DNA from: Methylotenera_A sp049687015
GTDB taxonomy: Bacteria; Pseudomonadota; Gammaproteobacteria; Burkholderiales; Methylophilaceae
NCBI GenBank assembly: GCA_049687015.1
Contig: JBAVIP010000040.1
Span: forward strand, 1-64,000
Length of the DNA: 64,000 nucleotides
Reading direction: 5' to 3'
The translations under genes and the position numbers were made by a program. The notes beneath the pieces are model-generated. The model was not told where the DNA came from, ran no database searches, and saw nothing but the letters and a program-made list of their open reading frames with translations. This document shows, one piece after another, positions 26,382-35,463 of the stretch. The stretch's first letter is position 1, and every line of letters starts with the position of its first letter.

Positions 26382-27362
26382 TTAAAACAGTGTTGATAGA
26401 TGTTGCCCAAGTGTTTGGGTATTAACGAAGGTCATACCATACATAGCACTTAAACCGTTACACTGCTCACTATCAAGGTCAGCCACACAAAGAATGAAGC
26501 ATTTTTGGTCAATATGTAAGCGTTTACGAAGTGCTACATATTTATCAAGCTCCTGCCGAAAATCCCCAGCCTTACATTCAATGTAAAGTGGCAGCGTTTT
26601 ATTGATGAGGAAAAATACGTCAAGCTCTCTTTTTTCGTTAGAAGGAAACGAAAGTGTCACGTTTCGGGCACAGGAGTACTCAACCTTACGCTCTTGGCAT
26701 ATCCTTAAACCTATCATAAGCGCATACCATTCCAGCCAATCTCCTGCAAAAAAACGCCTTACACTAGGGGCATTTTGCAGTACTATGCGAATACTTTTCT
26801 CTTTCTTATTGCTGATACAACGAGCAATAAGGGAGTGGTCATACAGACGCTGGATAAAGGCTTCAAGTGCTTTAGCATCTTCTTTAGTTTTCTTATCCAG
26901 ATAAATCAGGTTGCTGTTAAATTCTTTCAGCTGGGCATAACGAATTCGTTCGCATACTTCGCCAAGTAATTCATAGTCCGAGCCAATAGCAACAGCCGCT
27001 TCATCAAAAAAACCTGTTGTGTTAACTGCATCAATATTAGCTGTAGCAGTGATGTTTTTTGTTTTGAACCATTCAATAATTGGAGCATGCTGTGCGCCAG
27101 AACTTAATATATCCGAATTGTGTATATTAAAAATTTCGCTAGACTTTTCGATATTCGCCAATGCTGATTCTTTGGACGGAGTACGAAGTTCATTCAGCTC
27201 TTTTCGCAGAGCAAAATACATGTCAGAAAGTTTACTAACAAAAAAGTGCGTGTCATAGATAGACGTTGCAGTTCCACATTGAACACAATCACTATTGGAT
27301 CCAACCAGTTCGCGTTCATATTCTGTAATGGTTCCACACTCGTTACATCGGGAGATTGCCAT
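26382..27362 (-). CDS. zinc-ribbon protein with Card1/Can2-like PD-(D/E)xK nuclease domain
   Basis: 326 residues from ATG 27362; a TTG 21 nt upstream is less likely. The N-terminus has a zinc ribbon (C6-x2-C9 ... C26-x2-C29). The C-terminal about 125 residues match the nuclease half of DUF1887/Card1-type proteins: GDWLEWY (acidic E211), ELDV (D248) and YIECKAG (E262, K264), the full PD-(D/E)xK set. The middle region (about 60-200) is unassigned; I cannot recognise a CARF ligand-binding domain. No cas gene or CRISPR array is in the window. It is a lone AT-rich gene, opposite to pbpC and next to aceF. A defence or DNA-repair nuclease is the best guess. Confidence 0.7.
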   Translation of the reverse strand: MAISRCNECGTITEYERELVGSNSDCVQCGTATSIYDTHFFVSKLSDMYFALRKELNELRTPSKESALANIEKSSEIFNIHNSDILSSGAQHAPIIEWFKTKNITATANIDAVNTTGFFDEAAVAIGSDYELLGEVCERIRYAQLKEFNSNLIYLDKKTKEDAKALEAFIQRLYDHSLIARCISNKKEKSIRIVLQNAPSVRRFFAGDWLEWYALMIGLRICQERKVEYSCARNVTLSFPSNEKRELDVFFLINKTLPLYIECKAGDFRQELDKYVALRKRLHIDQKCFILCVADLDSEQCNGLSAMYGMTFVNTQTLGQHLSTLF

Positions 27363-27434
27363 GATAATCGAATCAAAAATCAAAAAAATGATTTTATCAT
27401 CAATATCTAAGGGTTAACGCTGATAATACGATAA

Positions 27435-27466
27435 TCCGTCATTCCCGCGTTGGCGAAAGTGACGGA
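27435..27466. repeat. short palindromic intergenic repeat
   Basis: TCCGTCA (27435-27441) and TGACGGA (27460-27466) form an inverted repeat around TTCCCGCGTTGGCGAAAG. It resembles the TCATTCCCGCG-type palindromes common in proteobacterial intergenic DNA and the first half of the element at 12884. It lies between aceF and the nuclease gene. Confidence 0.5.
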
Positions 27467-27486
27467 AAAATATTTAGTGTTAGATG

Positions 27487-28818
27487 TTAAAGCAACAATC
27501 TACGCACATCACTTAACATCATGCGCATGTGGCTTGTGAAACGTGCGCCATCGGCGCCATCCACGACACGGTGATCGTAAGAGAGCGAGAGCGGTAAGAT
27601 CAAACGCGGTTCGAACTCTTTAGTATCCGCATTGTAAACTGGCTGCATGCTGGAACGCGAAACGCCTAAAATCGCCACTTCCGGGCAATTGATGATGGGC
27701 GTGAACATGGTGCCGCCGATGCCGCCAAGACTGGAAATGGTAAAGCAACCGCCCTGCATTTCTTCTACTTTGAGTTTGCGTTCACGTGCCTTGGTCGAGA
27801 GTTCCATCAAATCACGCGCAATATCCAAAACATCTTTTTGCTGCACGTCCTTAACCACCGGCACGACTAAACCATCAGGCGTATCGCAGGCAAAGCCGAT
27901 GTTGTAGTAATTTTTTAAAATCAGGCTGTCGCCATCGGGTGAAAGCGATGAGTTGAAGTTTGGATAAGCTTTAAGCGCATTGACGGAAGCCTTGATGAGA
28001 AAAGCCAGCATGGTCAATTTCACGCCGCGTTTTTCTGCATCTGCCTGCATGGATTTTCTGAAGTCTTCCAGATCGGTAATATCCGCTTCATCAAACTGTG
28101 TGACATGCGGCGCAGTGACCCAGTTACGGTGCAAATTGGCACCTGATAATTTTTTAATGCGTGAAAGCGGCTTGATTTCTACTTCACCAAACTGGCTGAA
28201 ATCAATCACCGGCATTGGCAATGTAGCAAGTGCGCCCAAGCCTGCTCCCATGTTTTCGGTGCGTGGTTTGGCCAGTTCGCCTTTCACGAAGGCTTGCACG
28301 TCGCTTTGCAAGATACGGTTTTTGGCGCCACTGCCTTTTACCAAGGCCAGGTTCACGCCTAGCTCGCGCGCGAATTTGCGCACAGAAGGGCTGGCATGAG
28401 AGAGCTTGCCGCCATTTACTACAACACTTTCACCAACTGGCAATGGTTGATGTGCTGGTTGCACTTGTTTTGGCGGTTCTGGGGCAGGGCGAGTAGGTTC
28501 CGGAATAGCAGCTTTCGGCGCTTCCTGTACGGGTGTTGGCGCCGCTGTTTTTTCCGCAGGTTTACTTTCTGCTGTGACGTCACTGGCGTCCAATGTCAAA
28601 ATCAAATGCCCCTGCGCGACTTTGTCGCCTACTTTTATTTTTACTTCTTTCACAACGCCGGCAAATGGCGCGGGTATGTCCATCGAGGCTTTGTCTGATT
28701 CAACCGTCATTAGCGAATCATCTTTAGCGATACTGTCGCCAGCCTTGACCAGTACCTCGATAACGTCAACTGAATCGAAATTGCCAATATCAGGGACGAG
28801 TACGTCTTTTAATGCCAT
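27487..28818 (-). CDS. aceF: pyruvate dehydrogenase E2, dihydrolipoyllysine acetyltransferase
   Basis: 443 residues. A single lipoyl domain (about 1-76, lipoyl Lys in ESDKASMD) is followed by a Pro/Ala linker, a peripheral-subunit-binding domain (about 138-175, SPSVRKFARELGV ... GAKNRILQSDV) and the catalytic acyltransferase core ending with DHRVVDGADGARF. E. coli AceF has three lipoyl domains; here there is one, and E3 carries another. It transfers the acetyl group to CoA. It lies 39 nt downstream of aceE on the same strand. Confidence 0.96.
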   Translation of the reverse strand: MALKDVLVPDIGNFDSVDVIEVLVKAGDSIAKDDSLMTVESDKASMDIPAPFAGVVKEVKIKVGDKVAQGHLILTLDASDVTAESKPAEKTAAPTPVQEAPKAAIPEPTRPAPEPPKQVQPAHQPLPVGESVVVNGGKLSHASPSVRKFARELGVNLALVKGSGAKNRILQSDVQAFVKGELAKPRTENMGAGLGALATLPMPVIDFSQFGEVEIKPLSRIKKLSGANLHRNWVTAPHVTQFDEADITDLEDFRKSMQADAEKRGVKLTMLAFLIKASVNALKAYPNFNSSLSPDGDSLILKNYYNIGFACDTPDGLVVPVVKDVQQKDVLDIARDLMELSTKARERKLKVEEMQGGCFTISSLGGIGGTMFTPIINCPEVAILGVSRSSMQPVYNADTKEFEPRLILPLSLSYDHRVVDGADGARFTSHMRMMLSDVRRLLL

Positions 28819-28857
28819 TTTATGTCCTTAAATGCCATATGTTTAAATGCCTTGAAT

Positions 28858-31548
28858 CTAAATGCTGGTAGGGTTTGGCTTGTTAGCATTCAGCTTGTAT
28901 TTTTTCACCGCCTCTGCCACTTTAGCCGCAGGCAAATTGCCTTCGTCGCTTAAAGCTTTTAGTGCGGCAACCACTACGTAATATCTATTCACCTCAAAGA
29001 AATCACGTAAGGCTTCGCGGCTATCCGAGCGGCCAAAACCATCAGTGCCGAGTGCCACGAATTTATTCGGCACAAAGCGCTGAATTTGCTCGGCAAAGCT
29101 CTTCATATAGTCGGTTGAAGCGATTACTGGGCCTTTTGCGTCTTTCAGGCATTGCGCCACATAACTCACTTTTTGTGGTTTCTCTGGGTTGAGCATGTTC
29201 CAACGGTCGCATTCCAGGCCTTCGCGGCGCAGCTCAGTGAAGCTGGTCGCGCTCCATACGTCAGCCGAAACACCCCAGTCTTTCTCAAGCAATTCAGCTG
29301 CGGCAATCACTTCGCGCAGAATCACGCCGCTGCCCATCAATTGTACTTTTAAATCTTTGGCTGCATTTTTAGATTTGCTAAAGTTGTATAAGCCTTTGAG
29401 AATGCCTTGTTCCGCGCCCTGTGGCAGGGCGGGGTGCGTATAATTCTCGTTCATCAAGGTGATGTAGTAATACACGTCTTCCTGATTCTGCACCATGCGG
29501 CGCAGGCCTTCTTGAATGATGACGGCGAGTTCATAGGCAAAAGTCGGGTCGTAAGAAATACAATTGGGAATGGTCGCAGACATCAAATGGCTATGGCCAT
29601 CTTCGTGCTGCAAGCCTTCGCCGTTTAATGTAGTGCGGCCTGCGGTCGCGCCAAGCAAGAAGCCGCGCGCGCGGCAATCGCCCGCCGCCCAAGCCAGATC
29701 GCCGATGCGCTGAAAGCCGAACATGGAGTAGAAAATATAGAACGGAATCATCTGCACGCCGGTAACGCTGTATGACGTGGCGGCTGCAATCCAGCTGGAG
29801 AAGGAGCCCGCTTCGTTAATGCCCTCTTCTAAAATTTGGCCATCTTTTTGCTCTTTATAATACATTACTTGGTCAGAATCCATAGGCTCATACAACTGGC
29901 CTTGGCTGGCGTAAATACCAAGCTGGCGGAACATGCCTTCCATACCGAATGTACGCGCTTCATCCGGCACGATTGGCACCACAAATTTGCCGATTTCTTT
30001 ATCACGAACCAGCGTAGAAAGAATACGTACGAATGCCATGGTAGTAGAGATTTCACGCTCACCTGTGGCGGTTAACATATTTTCGAATGCTGATAACGCT
30101 GGTATTTTCAGCTCATTGCCTTTGCGCCTGCGTTGCGGCACAAAGCCACCCATGGCGGCGCGGCGTTCAGCCATGTACTTCATCTCCGGGCTGTCTTCCG
30201 CAGGTTTGTAAAAACTCAAGTTTTCAACCTGTTCATCAGTAATTGGCAAATCAAAACGGTCACGGAATTTTTTCAGCGACTCAATATCCATGCTCTTCTG
30301 TTGGTGTGTGGTATTTTGACCTTCTCCCGCTTCGCCCATGCCGTAACCTTTAACGGTTTTAGCTAAAATCACGGTAGGCTGATCTTTGTGATTTACCGCT
30401 GCGTGGTAAGCGGCATATACCTTATGCGGGTCGTGCCCACCACGATTCAAGCGCCAAATATCCTGGTCGCTCATTGCGGCAACCATTTCTCTTAGTTCGG
30501 GATATTTGCCAAAGAAATGCTCGCGCGTATAAGCACCGCCTTTGGCTTTAAAGTTCTGGTATTCGCCGTCAACGCATTCTTCCATGCGTTTTTTCAGCAA
30601 GCCGTCTTTGTCCATCGCCAATAATGGATCCCAATACGAACCCCAAATCACTTTTAGCACATTCCAGCCAGAGCCGCGGAAGTCAGACTCCAGCTCCTGA
30701 ATGATTTTGCCATTGCCACGCACAGGCCCATCCAGGCGCTGCAAATTACAGTTGATGACGAAAATGAGGTTATCCAATTTTTCGCGGCTGGCTAATGAAA
30801 TGGCGCCTAACGACTCAGGTTCGTCCATCTCGCCATCGCCGCAGAATACCCATACCTTGCGGTCGCTGGTATCGGCAATGCCGCGGTCGTGCAGGTACTT
30901 CAAGAATCTAGCCTGATAAATACCCTGAAGCGGCCCTAAACCCATCGAAACGGTAGGAAACTGCCAGAAGTCTGGCATCAACCATGGATGCGGGTAGCTG
31001 GATAAGCCATTGCCGCCGGTTTCCTGGCGGAAGTTATCCATTTGTTCCTCGGAAATGCGGCCTTCTAAAAAGGCGCGCGCGTACACGCCGGGCGATGAAT
31101 GGCCCTGAAAGTACACGCAGTCGCCGCCGAAGTTCTCATTTGGCGCGCGGAAGAAATAATTGAAGCCAGTGTCGTATAAAGTAGCAGCTGATTGAAAGCT
31201 GGCAATATGACCACCCACGCCCGGCGATTTTTCATTACCGCGCAACACTGTCATGATGGCGTTCCAGCGTACTAGCGCTCTAATTCTGCGCTCCATTTCC
31301 GGGTCACCTGGCAGGCGTTGCTGCAAATGGGTCGGGATGGTGTTTACATAAGCGGTTGTTGCGTTGTAAGGTAGGTTGCTGCCTGAGCGGCGCGCCTTGT
31401 CAATCATCGCCTCAAGCAAAAAGTGGGCGCGCTCGGTGCCTTCGTTCTCAATCACCGAAGTAAGCGCGTCAAGCCACTCCTGCGTTTCTTGCGCGTCTGT
31501 TTCTTGCACCATTTTTAAAGGTTGCCCGGTCTGCTGATTCATTGCCAT
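28858..31548 (-). CDS. aceE: pyruvate dehydrogenase E1 component, homodimeric type
   Basis: 896 residues, close to the 887 of E. coli AceE. The thiamine diphosphate motif GDGEMDEPESLGA ... NCNLQRLDGPVRGN is intact. HSSPGVYARAFLEGR, GYGMGEAGEGQNTTHQQK and EDGHSHL are typical. It decarboxylates pyruvate and acetylates the lipoyl group of E2. The ATG at 31548 has GGAG about 11 nt upstream. It is first in the aceE-aceF operon. The 198-bp region upstream is shared divergently with the M17 aminopeptidase gene. Confidence 0.97.
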   Translation of the reverse strand: MAMNQQTGQPLKMVQETDAQETQEWLDALTSVIENEGTERAHFLLEAMIDKARRSGSNLPYNATTAYVNTIPTHLQQRLPGDPEMERRIRALVRWNAIMTVLRGNEKSPGVGGHIASFQSAATLYDTGFNYFFRAPNENFGGDCVYFQGHSSPGVYARAFLEGRISEEQMDNFRQETGGNGLSSYPHPWLMPDFWQFPTVSMGLGPLQGIYQARFLKYLHDRGIADTSDRKVWVFCGDGEMDEPESLGAISLASREKLDNLIFVINCNLQRLDGPVRGNGKIIQELESDFRGSGWNVLKVIWGSYWDPLLAMDKDGLLKKRMEECVDGEYQNFKAKGGAYTREHFFGKYPELREMVAAMSDQDIWRLNRGGHDPHKVYAAYHAAVNHKDQPTVILAKTVKGYGMGEAGEGQNTTHQQKSMDIESLKKFRDRFDLPITDEQVENLSFYKPAEDSPEMKYMAERRAAMGGFVPQRRRKGNELKIPALSAFENMLTATGEREISTTMAFVRILSTLVRDKEIGKFVVPIVPDEARTFGMEGMFRQLGIYASQGQLYEPMDSDQVMYYKEQKDGQILEEGINEAGSFSSWIAAATSYSVTGVQMIPFYIFYSMFGFQRIGDLAWAAGDCRARGFLLGATAGRTTLNGEGLQHEDGHSHLMSATIPNCISYDPTFAYELAVIIQEGLRRMVQNQEDVYYYITLMNENYTHPALPQGAEQGILKGLYNFSKSKNAAKDLKVQLMGSGVILREVIAAAELLEKDWGVSADVWSATSFTELRREGLECDRWNMLNPEKPQKVSYVAQCLKDAKGPVIASTDYMKSFAEQIQRFVPNKFVALGTDGFGRSDSREALRDFFEVNRYYVVVAALKALSDEGNLPAAKVAEAVKKYKLNANKPNPTSI

Positions 31549-31746
31549 ACGTGAGATTTCTCCGTGTCGCGTTTGCTGCGCGTATAATCTACGTAAGGTG
31601 CAAACGTGAATTAGAATGTTCTATAAAGCTGTAAGTGTGTCTTTTTTAGGCATTTTGGTCAAGTTAAAAACTTGGTTTAATAGAACAACAGATCATAGTT
31701 TTGCTATCATTGTCTTAGATATTATATATGAGTTCAGGGTGATTAA

Positions 31747-33204
31747 ATGTCATTAAAATTAACACAACATGCTGCTATTGGCAGCGAAAAAACATTATCT
31801 TCTGAAAAACATCTCCTATTTGTATTGGACGAGAAAGCAGAAAGAAATTTTCCATTCGCCAAAATTCTCGAGAGCAAGCTAGAACGTGCTAGAAGTGAGT
31901 ATAAAGATTTAAATAAAACGCCAATCACTATAGAACTGCCTAATGGCGGCGTGGCCAGTTTTGTGATGCTGGGTGAAAAGCTCAGTATGTTTCAAAGGCA
32001 CGCCCTGCTGCGCAAAGCTGTTAAACCTTTGCTCAATGAGCAGCCTGAAGTTTTGGCAATTTGTGTGTTTGGGGACGACGCCACGCGTGAAGCACATGCC
32101 TGTGTGGCTTATTACGTGGTAGCAGTCAATGCAGCCGAACTGCCAAGCCGTAAAAAAGAGCATAAATTCAAACCATTGAAAGCAATCGGCATTCATGGCT
32201 ACATGGCGGAACATGGCTACGGCAATGTAAATGCACGCGTGGCAGGTAATACACTGTGCCGCAGCCTGACTATGCTGCCACCTAACGAACTGACGCCCAC
32301 CATTTACCGTGAGAAGGTGAAAGGCCTTGCCAAACAATACGGCTGGGCTTGGGAGGAGTTTGATATGCCAGCACTCAAAAAAATGGGAGCGGGTGCATTT
32401 TATGCGGTAGGTCAGGGCTCTGAGCCACAAGACGCTGCGATCGTGCATTTAACCTATAGTCCGAAGGAAGCTAAAAAACACATCGCCTTGGTCGGCAAAG
32501 GCATTTGTTTTGATACGGGAGGACACAACCTGAAACCCGCCAAATATATGCAGGGCATGCACGAAGACATGAACGGCAGCGCAGTCGCGCTGGGGATTCT
32601 AACAGCTGCAACTTTACAAAAGTTACCTGTTAAACTCGATTGCTGGCTGGCGATTGCGCAGAATCACATCAGCCCGCTCGCCTATAAGCAAAACGATGTC
32701 GTCACTGCATTAAATGGCATGACGATTGAAATCGTGCATACCGACGCAGAAGGCCGGATGGTGCTGGCGGATACACTCACTTTAGCTTCACGACAAAAAC
32801 CCGACGTGATTTTAGATTATGCAACCCTCACAGGCAGTATGGCGGTGGCGGTGACGGATCGTATGAGCGGCGTGATTGCCAATCGACCTGAGTTAGCCTG
32901 CAAGGCAATAGGGGCGGGCAGGACGGCGGGGGAGCGCATTGTGGCTTTTCCTTATGAAGAAGACATGGACAGTGATCTGGATAGCGACATTGCCGACATT
33001 AAACAATGCACGCTAGAAGGCGGCGGCGACCATATGCACGCGGCGCGTTTTATGGGTAAATTCATCGAAAATGATGTGGCCTGGCTGCATGCCGATTTAT
33101 CCAGCACCAACCGCAAAGATGGCTTGGGTGCGGTGCAATCTGATGTGAATGGCTTTGGTGTTGGTTTTGGCTTGGAGATGATTAAAAGTTTAATCAGCGA
33201 TTAA
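31747..33204 (+). CDS. M17 (leucyl) aminopeptidase family protein
   Basis: 485 residues. The catalytic C-terminal domain has VGKGICFDTGGHNLKP and HEDMNGSAVALG with the metal ligands, and VHTDAEGRMVLADTL, the M17 signature in a slightly altered form (NTDAEGRL in PepA). The N-terminal macro-like domain is short and divergent. It should be a cytoplasmic, dinuclear-metal exopeptidase. The divergence from PepA (Cys in FDTGG context, VHTD) makes the substrate uncertain, so no symbol is given. AGGGTG lies before the ATG. Confidence 0.88.
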   Translation: MSLKLTQHAAIGSEKTLSSEKHLLFVLDEKAERNFPFAKILESKLERARSEYKDLNKTPITIELPNGGVASFVMLGEKLSMFQRHALLRKAVKPLLNEQPEVLAICVFGDDATREAHACVAYYVVAVNAAELPSRKKEHKFKPLKAIGIHGYMAEHGYGNVNARVAGNTLCRSLTMLPPNELTPTIYREKVKGLAKQYGWAWEEFDMPALKKMGAGAFYAVGQGSEPQDAAIVHLTYSPKEAKKHIALVGKGICFDTGGHNLKPAKYMQGMHEDMNGSAVALGILTAATLQKLPVKLDCWLAIAQNHISPLAYKQNDVVTALNGMTIEIVHTDAEGRMVLADTLTLASRQKPDVILDYATLTGSMAVAVTDRMSGVIANRPELACKAIGAGRTAGERIVAFPYEEDMDSDLDSDIADIKQCTLEGGGDHMHAARFMGKFIENDVAWLHADLSSTNRKDGLGAVQSDVNGFGVGFGLEMIKSLISD

Positions 33205-33323
33205 TGTTTTAAATACTAATAGGCGGGTATGTTGCAACAATACTTGGGTGCTGTTAGTGTTGCAATTTTGATAAATAAAAGCAAAAATTAGTTTTTTGGT
33301 GAATAACAAATGGAGAATTTGGC

Positions 33324-33980
33324 TTGGACGATTTAACTTGGCTGCAGAGTTTTCCACCACTATTGCAGTTGGAGCCAAACGCGCGTGACATTTTGGCGAA
33401 GTCAGCACGCATCGTAGAAGCGCCAATTGGCACAATCGGCTATCGTGAAGGACAGAGCTGCGGCGCTTATGTAATGCGGCTTGCAGGTCAATCGCGCGTT
33501 TATAAAATGTCGTCAGGCGGGCGTGAAATTCTGCTGTATCGCGTAGGCGCGGGTGAAACCTGCGTGATTACCACCACTTGTATGTTGGGTCATAGCAATT
33601 ATCCTGCATCAACAATAGTAGAAGAACCGATTAAAGATGTGATTATTCCAACCGCCGCATTTCATCAGCTAATGATTGATTCGCCAGTGTTTCGCCGTTT
33701 TGTGATGACCAATTACGGCGCGCTGATCAGCGATTTGATTGTTTTGTTGGATGAGGTGGCATTTCATAGTTTGGATGCCCGCCTGGCCAAGCTGCTATTA
33801 GATGCTGGGGCTGCCACGGTTAGCAGAACACATCAGTTGATTGCCGATGAGCTGGGTACTGCGCGCGAGGTGGTGAGCCGCCAATTAAAACGCTTTGAGC
33901 AAAAAGGCTGGGTAGAGCTGGGGCGCGGCCATGTAGAACTGACCAATCGGCCTGCTTTGGAGAAGCTCGCCGCCAGCTAA
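33324..33980 (+). CDS. Crp/Fnr-family transcriptional regulator
   Basis: 218 residues from TTG 33324. An in-frame TGA lies 24 nt upstream, TTG is the only usable start, and GGAG sits 8 nt before it. A cyclic-nucleotide-type beta-barrel (about 20-130) and a C-terminal winged helix (HQLIADELGTAREVVSRQLKRFE) are seen. It lacks the N-terminal Cys cluster of FNR but has Cys in QSCGAYVM and in ETCVITTTC. The gene converges on the tauE/DUF442/ArsR genes, so a sulfur- or redox-responsive role is plausible but inferred. Confidence 0.88.
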   Translation: MDDLTWLQSFPPLLQLEPNARDILAKSARIVEAPIGTIGYREGQSCGAYVMRLAGQSRVYKMSSGGREILLYRVGAGETCVITTTCMLGHSNYPASTIVEEPIKDVIIPTAAFHQLMIDSPVFRRFVMTNYGALISDLIVLLDEVAFHSLDARLAKLLLDAGAATVSRTHQLIADELGTAREVVSRQLKRFEQKGWVELGRGHVELTNRPALEKLAAS

Positions 33981-34005
33981 ATATTGCTGTGGCAGCTTGT
34001 GATTG

Positions 34006-34821
34006 CTAGAAAGTCAGAAATCCTCTGGCAGCCAGCATTAAAGCCGCTATTGTCGCCAGCATGGCAAAGCTGCGCTGGCTAATGATTGCAGGAATTCTGG
34101 TGCTGATCAATCTGAAAACCAACATGCTGACCATGGTACTCGCAGCAAATGGAATTGCAATTTGCCAAAGGATATTGCTGTGTAGCAGATAAGTTGAAAT
34201 ACTCACGGCTGAAACGATGGCGATGGCCATGAGCGATGTGGCGACGATGGTTTGCATATCAAAGTTACTGACTTTGCGTAAACTTGGCACAATGACAAAA
34301 CCACCGCCTACACCCAAAAGCCCTGAAAGAAACCCTGCCAGGCTGCCCGTGATCACCAGTCTTTTGGTACAAGGGGCGGTCCAGAATAATCTGGATGTCG
34401 CAGGATTCAGCACGCAAGCCGGCGCTGGCTTGTGCGTGTCCGCCTGCAGATTTTGTGTGTTTTGGTGCCACATGCGCCAGGCGACATAAGCTAGTACGAT
34501 TGCAAACATCAGACTCAAATGCTGGTTCGATGTGCGATGCGCCAGCCAAATGCCAAGCGGTGCGAACAGAACGCCGAAACTTGCGATTAGCATAGCGGCC
34601 TTGTAGCGCACAGTACCTGCCCGCAAGCCTTGTATGGCGCCGATGCTGGAAGCTAGCATCACGGCGAGCAGGCCGATGGGAGCAGCTTGCGCCATGCTGA
34701 GGTGCAGGCCAAAAGCCAATAGCGGTATGGCGAGAATCGAGCCACCAGCGCCGGTTAAGGCTAACACCAGTCCTACAAACAGCCCTAATGCGATGCTGAT
34801 TAAATTTGCATCTAATGGCAT
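34006..34821 (-). CDS. sulfite exporter TauE/SafE family membrane protein
   Basis: 271 residues with about eight hydrophobic helices. The family hallmarks are two related halves with Gly-rich turns (GLVLALTGAGGSILAIPLL near the start; GFLSGLLGVGGGFVIVPSL in the second half). TauE/SafE proteins export sulfite, sulfoacetate or related anions across the inner membrane. It lies 60 nt downstream of the DUF442 gene on the same strand, in the order ArsR, DUF442, TauE known from BigR-type sulfide-detoxification operons. Confidence 0.88.
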   Translation of the reverse strand: MPLDANLISIALGLFVGLVLALTGAGGSILAIPLLAFGLHLSMAQAAPIGLLAVMLASSIGAIQGLRAGTVRYKAAMLIASFGVLFAPLGIWLAHRTSNQHLSLMFAIVLAYVAWRMWHQNTQNLQADTHKPAPACVLNPATSRLFWTAPCTKRLVITGSLAGFLSGLLGVGGGFVIVPSLRKVSNFDMQTIVATSLMAIAIVSAVSISTYLLHSNILWQIAIPFAASTMVSMLVFRLISTRIPAIISQRSFAMLATIAALMLAARGFLTF

Positions 34822-34881
34822 GGCGCTATCAATTTTTGGGTGAAATCTCTAGTGGCGACCGGGTTGAACTTTGTTTCAAAG

Positions 34882-35364
34882 TCAATTTTTTTTACAGCAA
34901 CTACGACACAAGGATATGAGCGGGCATTTGCTTTTATACCAGTTGCAAAGTTGGCTAAAGACGCATTTGCCTTTTAACCATGCCATTAAATTTTGGTTTT
35001 GAACTGGCGGATGAGCGGCTTCTGTGCTCGTTTGGGATTGCTTGAAAATGGTCGCGGCGCGGTTGCCTGTTCTGCAAAAGCCAAGCACCGGTTTGGCAGC
35101 CGCGGCATAAATCGCGCTGAATTCCACAACCTGTTCAGGCCGCATGTGGCCCGGGCTGAAGGGAATATGAAAATAGGCCAGGCCTGATTTTTCGGCAGCG
35201 GCTTTAATCTGTGCGCCGGTCGGCTGGTCGGCACCGCCTTCGCCGTCAGGGCGGTTGTTGATAATGGTTTTAAAACCTAACTGGGCGATCTCAGCAACAT
35301 CTTCCACGCTGATTTGCGGCGCAGTGCTAAAATTCTCTGAATGCTTGCTGATTTGAATTGACAT
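34882..35364 (-). CDS. DUF442 / TIGR01244-type sulfur transferase (Blh N-domain-like)
   Basis: 160 residues. The dual-specificity-phosphatase-like fold of DUF442 is recognised by TIINNRPDGEGGADQPTG, the YFHIPFSPGHM strand and the Cys loop FCRTGNRA (C97). This domain is rhodanese-like in Blh and related sulfide-oxidation proteins. The tail after about 112 is unusual: it is basic, with six Cys (134, 140, 147, 153, 156, 157), and resembles no normal family C-terminus. AAGGAAATC precedes the ATG. It is 7 nt from the intended stop of the ArsR gene if the frameshift there is ignored. Confidence 0.8.
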   Translation of the reverse strand: MSIQISKHSENFSTAPQISVEDVAEIAQLGFKTIINNRPDGEGGADQPTGAQIKAAAEKSGLAYFHIPFSPGHMRPEQVVEFSAIYAAAAKPVLGFCRTGNRAATIFKQSQTSTEAAHPPVQNQNLMAWLKGKCVFSQLCNWYKSKCPLISLCRSCCKKN

Positions 35365-35371
35365 GATTTCC

Positions 35372-35463
35372 TTAAGATTTACAAATTTCCTGACTTAACA
35401 CCCGCATTACGGCTAATGCAGGCTGACTTGAAATGTTATAAAAAATATTCTTTCCTTCGCGCC
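35372..35463 (-). other. out-of-frame C-terminal coding segment of the ArsR gene
   Basis: In the next frame the minus strand reads REGKNIFYNISSQ, then PALAVMRVLSQEICKS and TAA at 35372. This matches the ArsR/BigR C-terminal beta-wing and last helix, including the terminal Cys of the BigR redox pair. A 1-base gain or 2-base loss in the GGCGCG run near 35459-35464 separates it from the first 74 codons. In the intact form the stop would be 7 nt before the DUF442 start. Confidence 0.75.

Noticed and set aside
26382..27486. CRISPR array or cas genes next to the Card1-like nuclease
   Set aside because: Flanks contain only pbpC, one short palindrome and aceF; no direct repeats with spacers and no cas motifs.
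31549..31746. Promoter for aceE in the shared upstream region (TTGACC with CACACT 17 nt downstream)
   Set aside because: The -10 match is poor and competing weak boxes exist; a promoter must be here, but its position cannot be fixed by eye.
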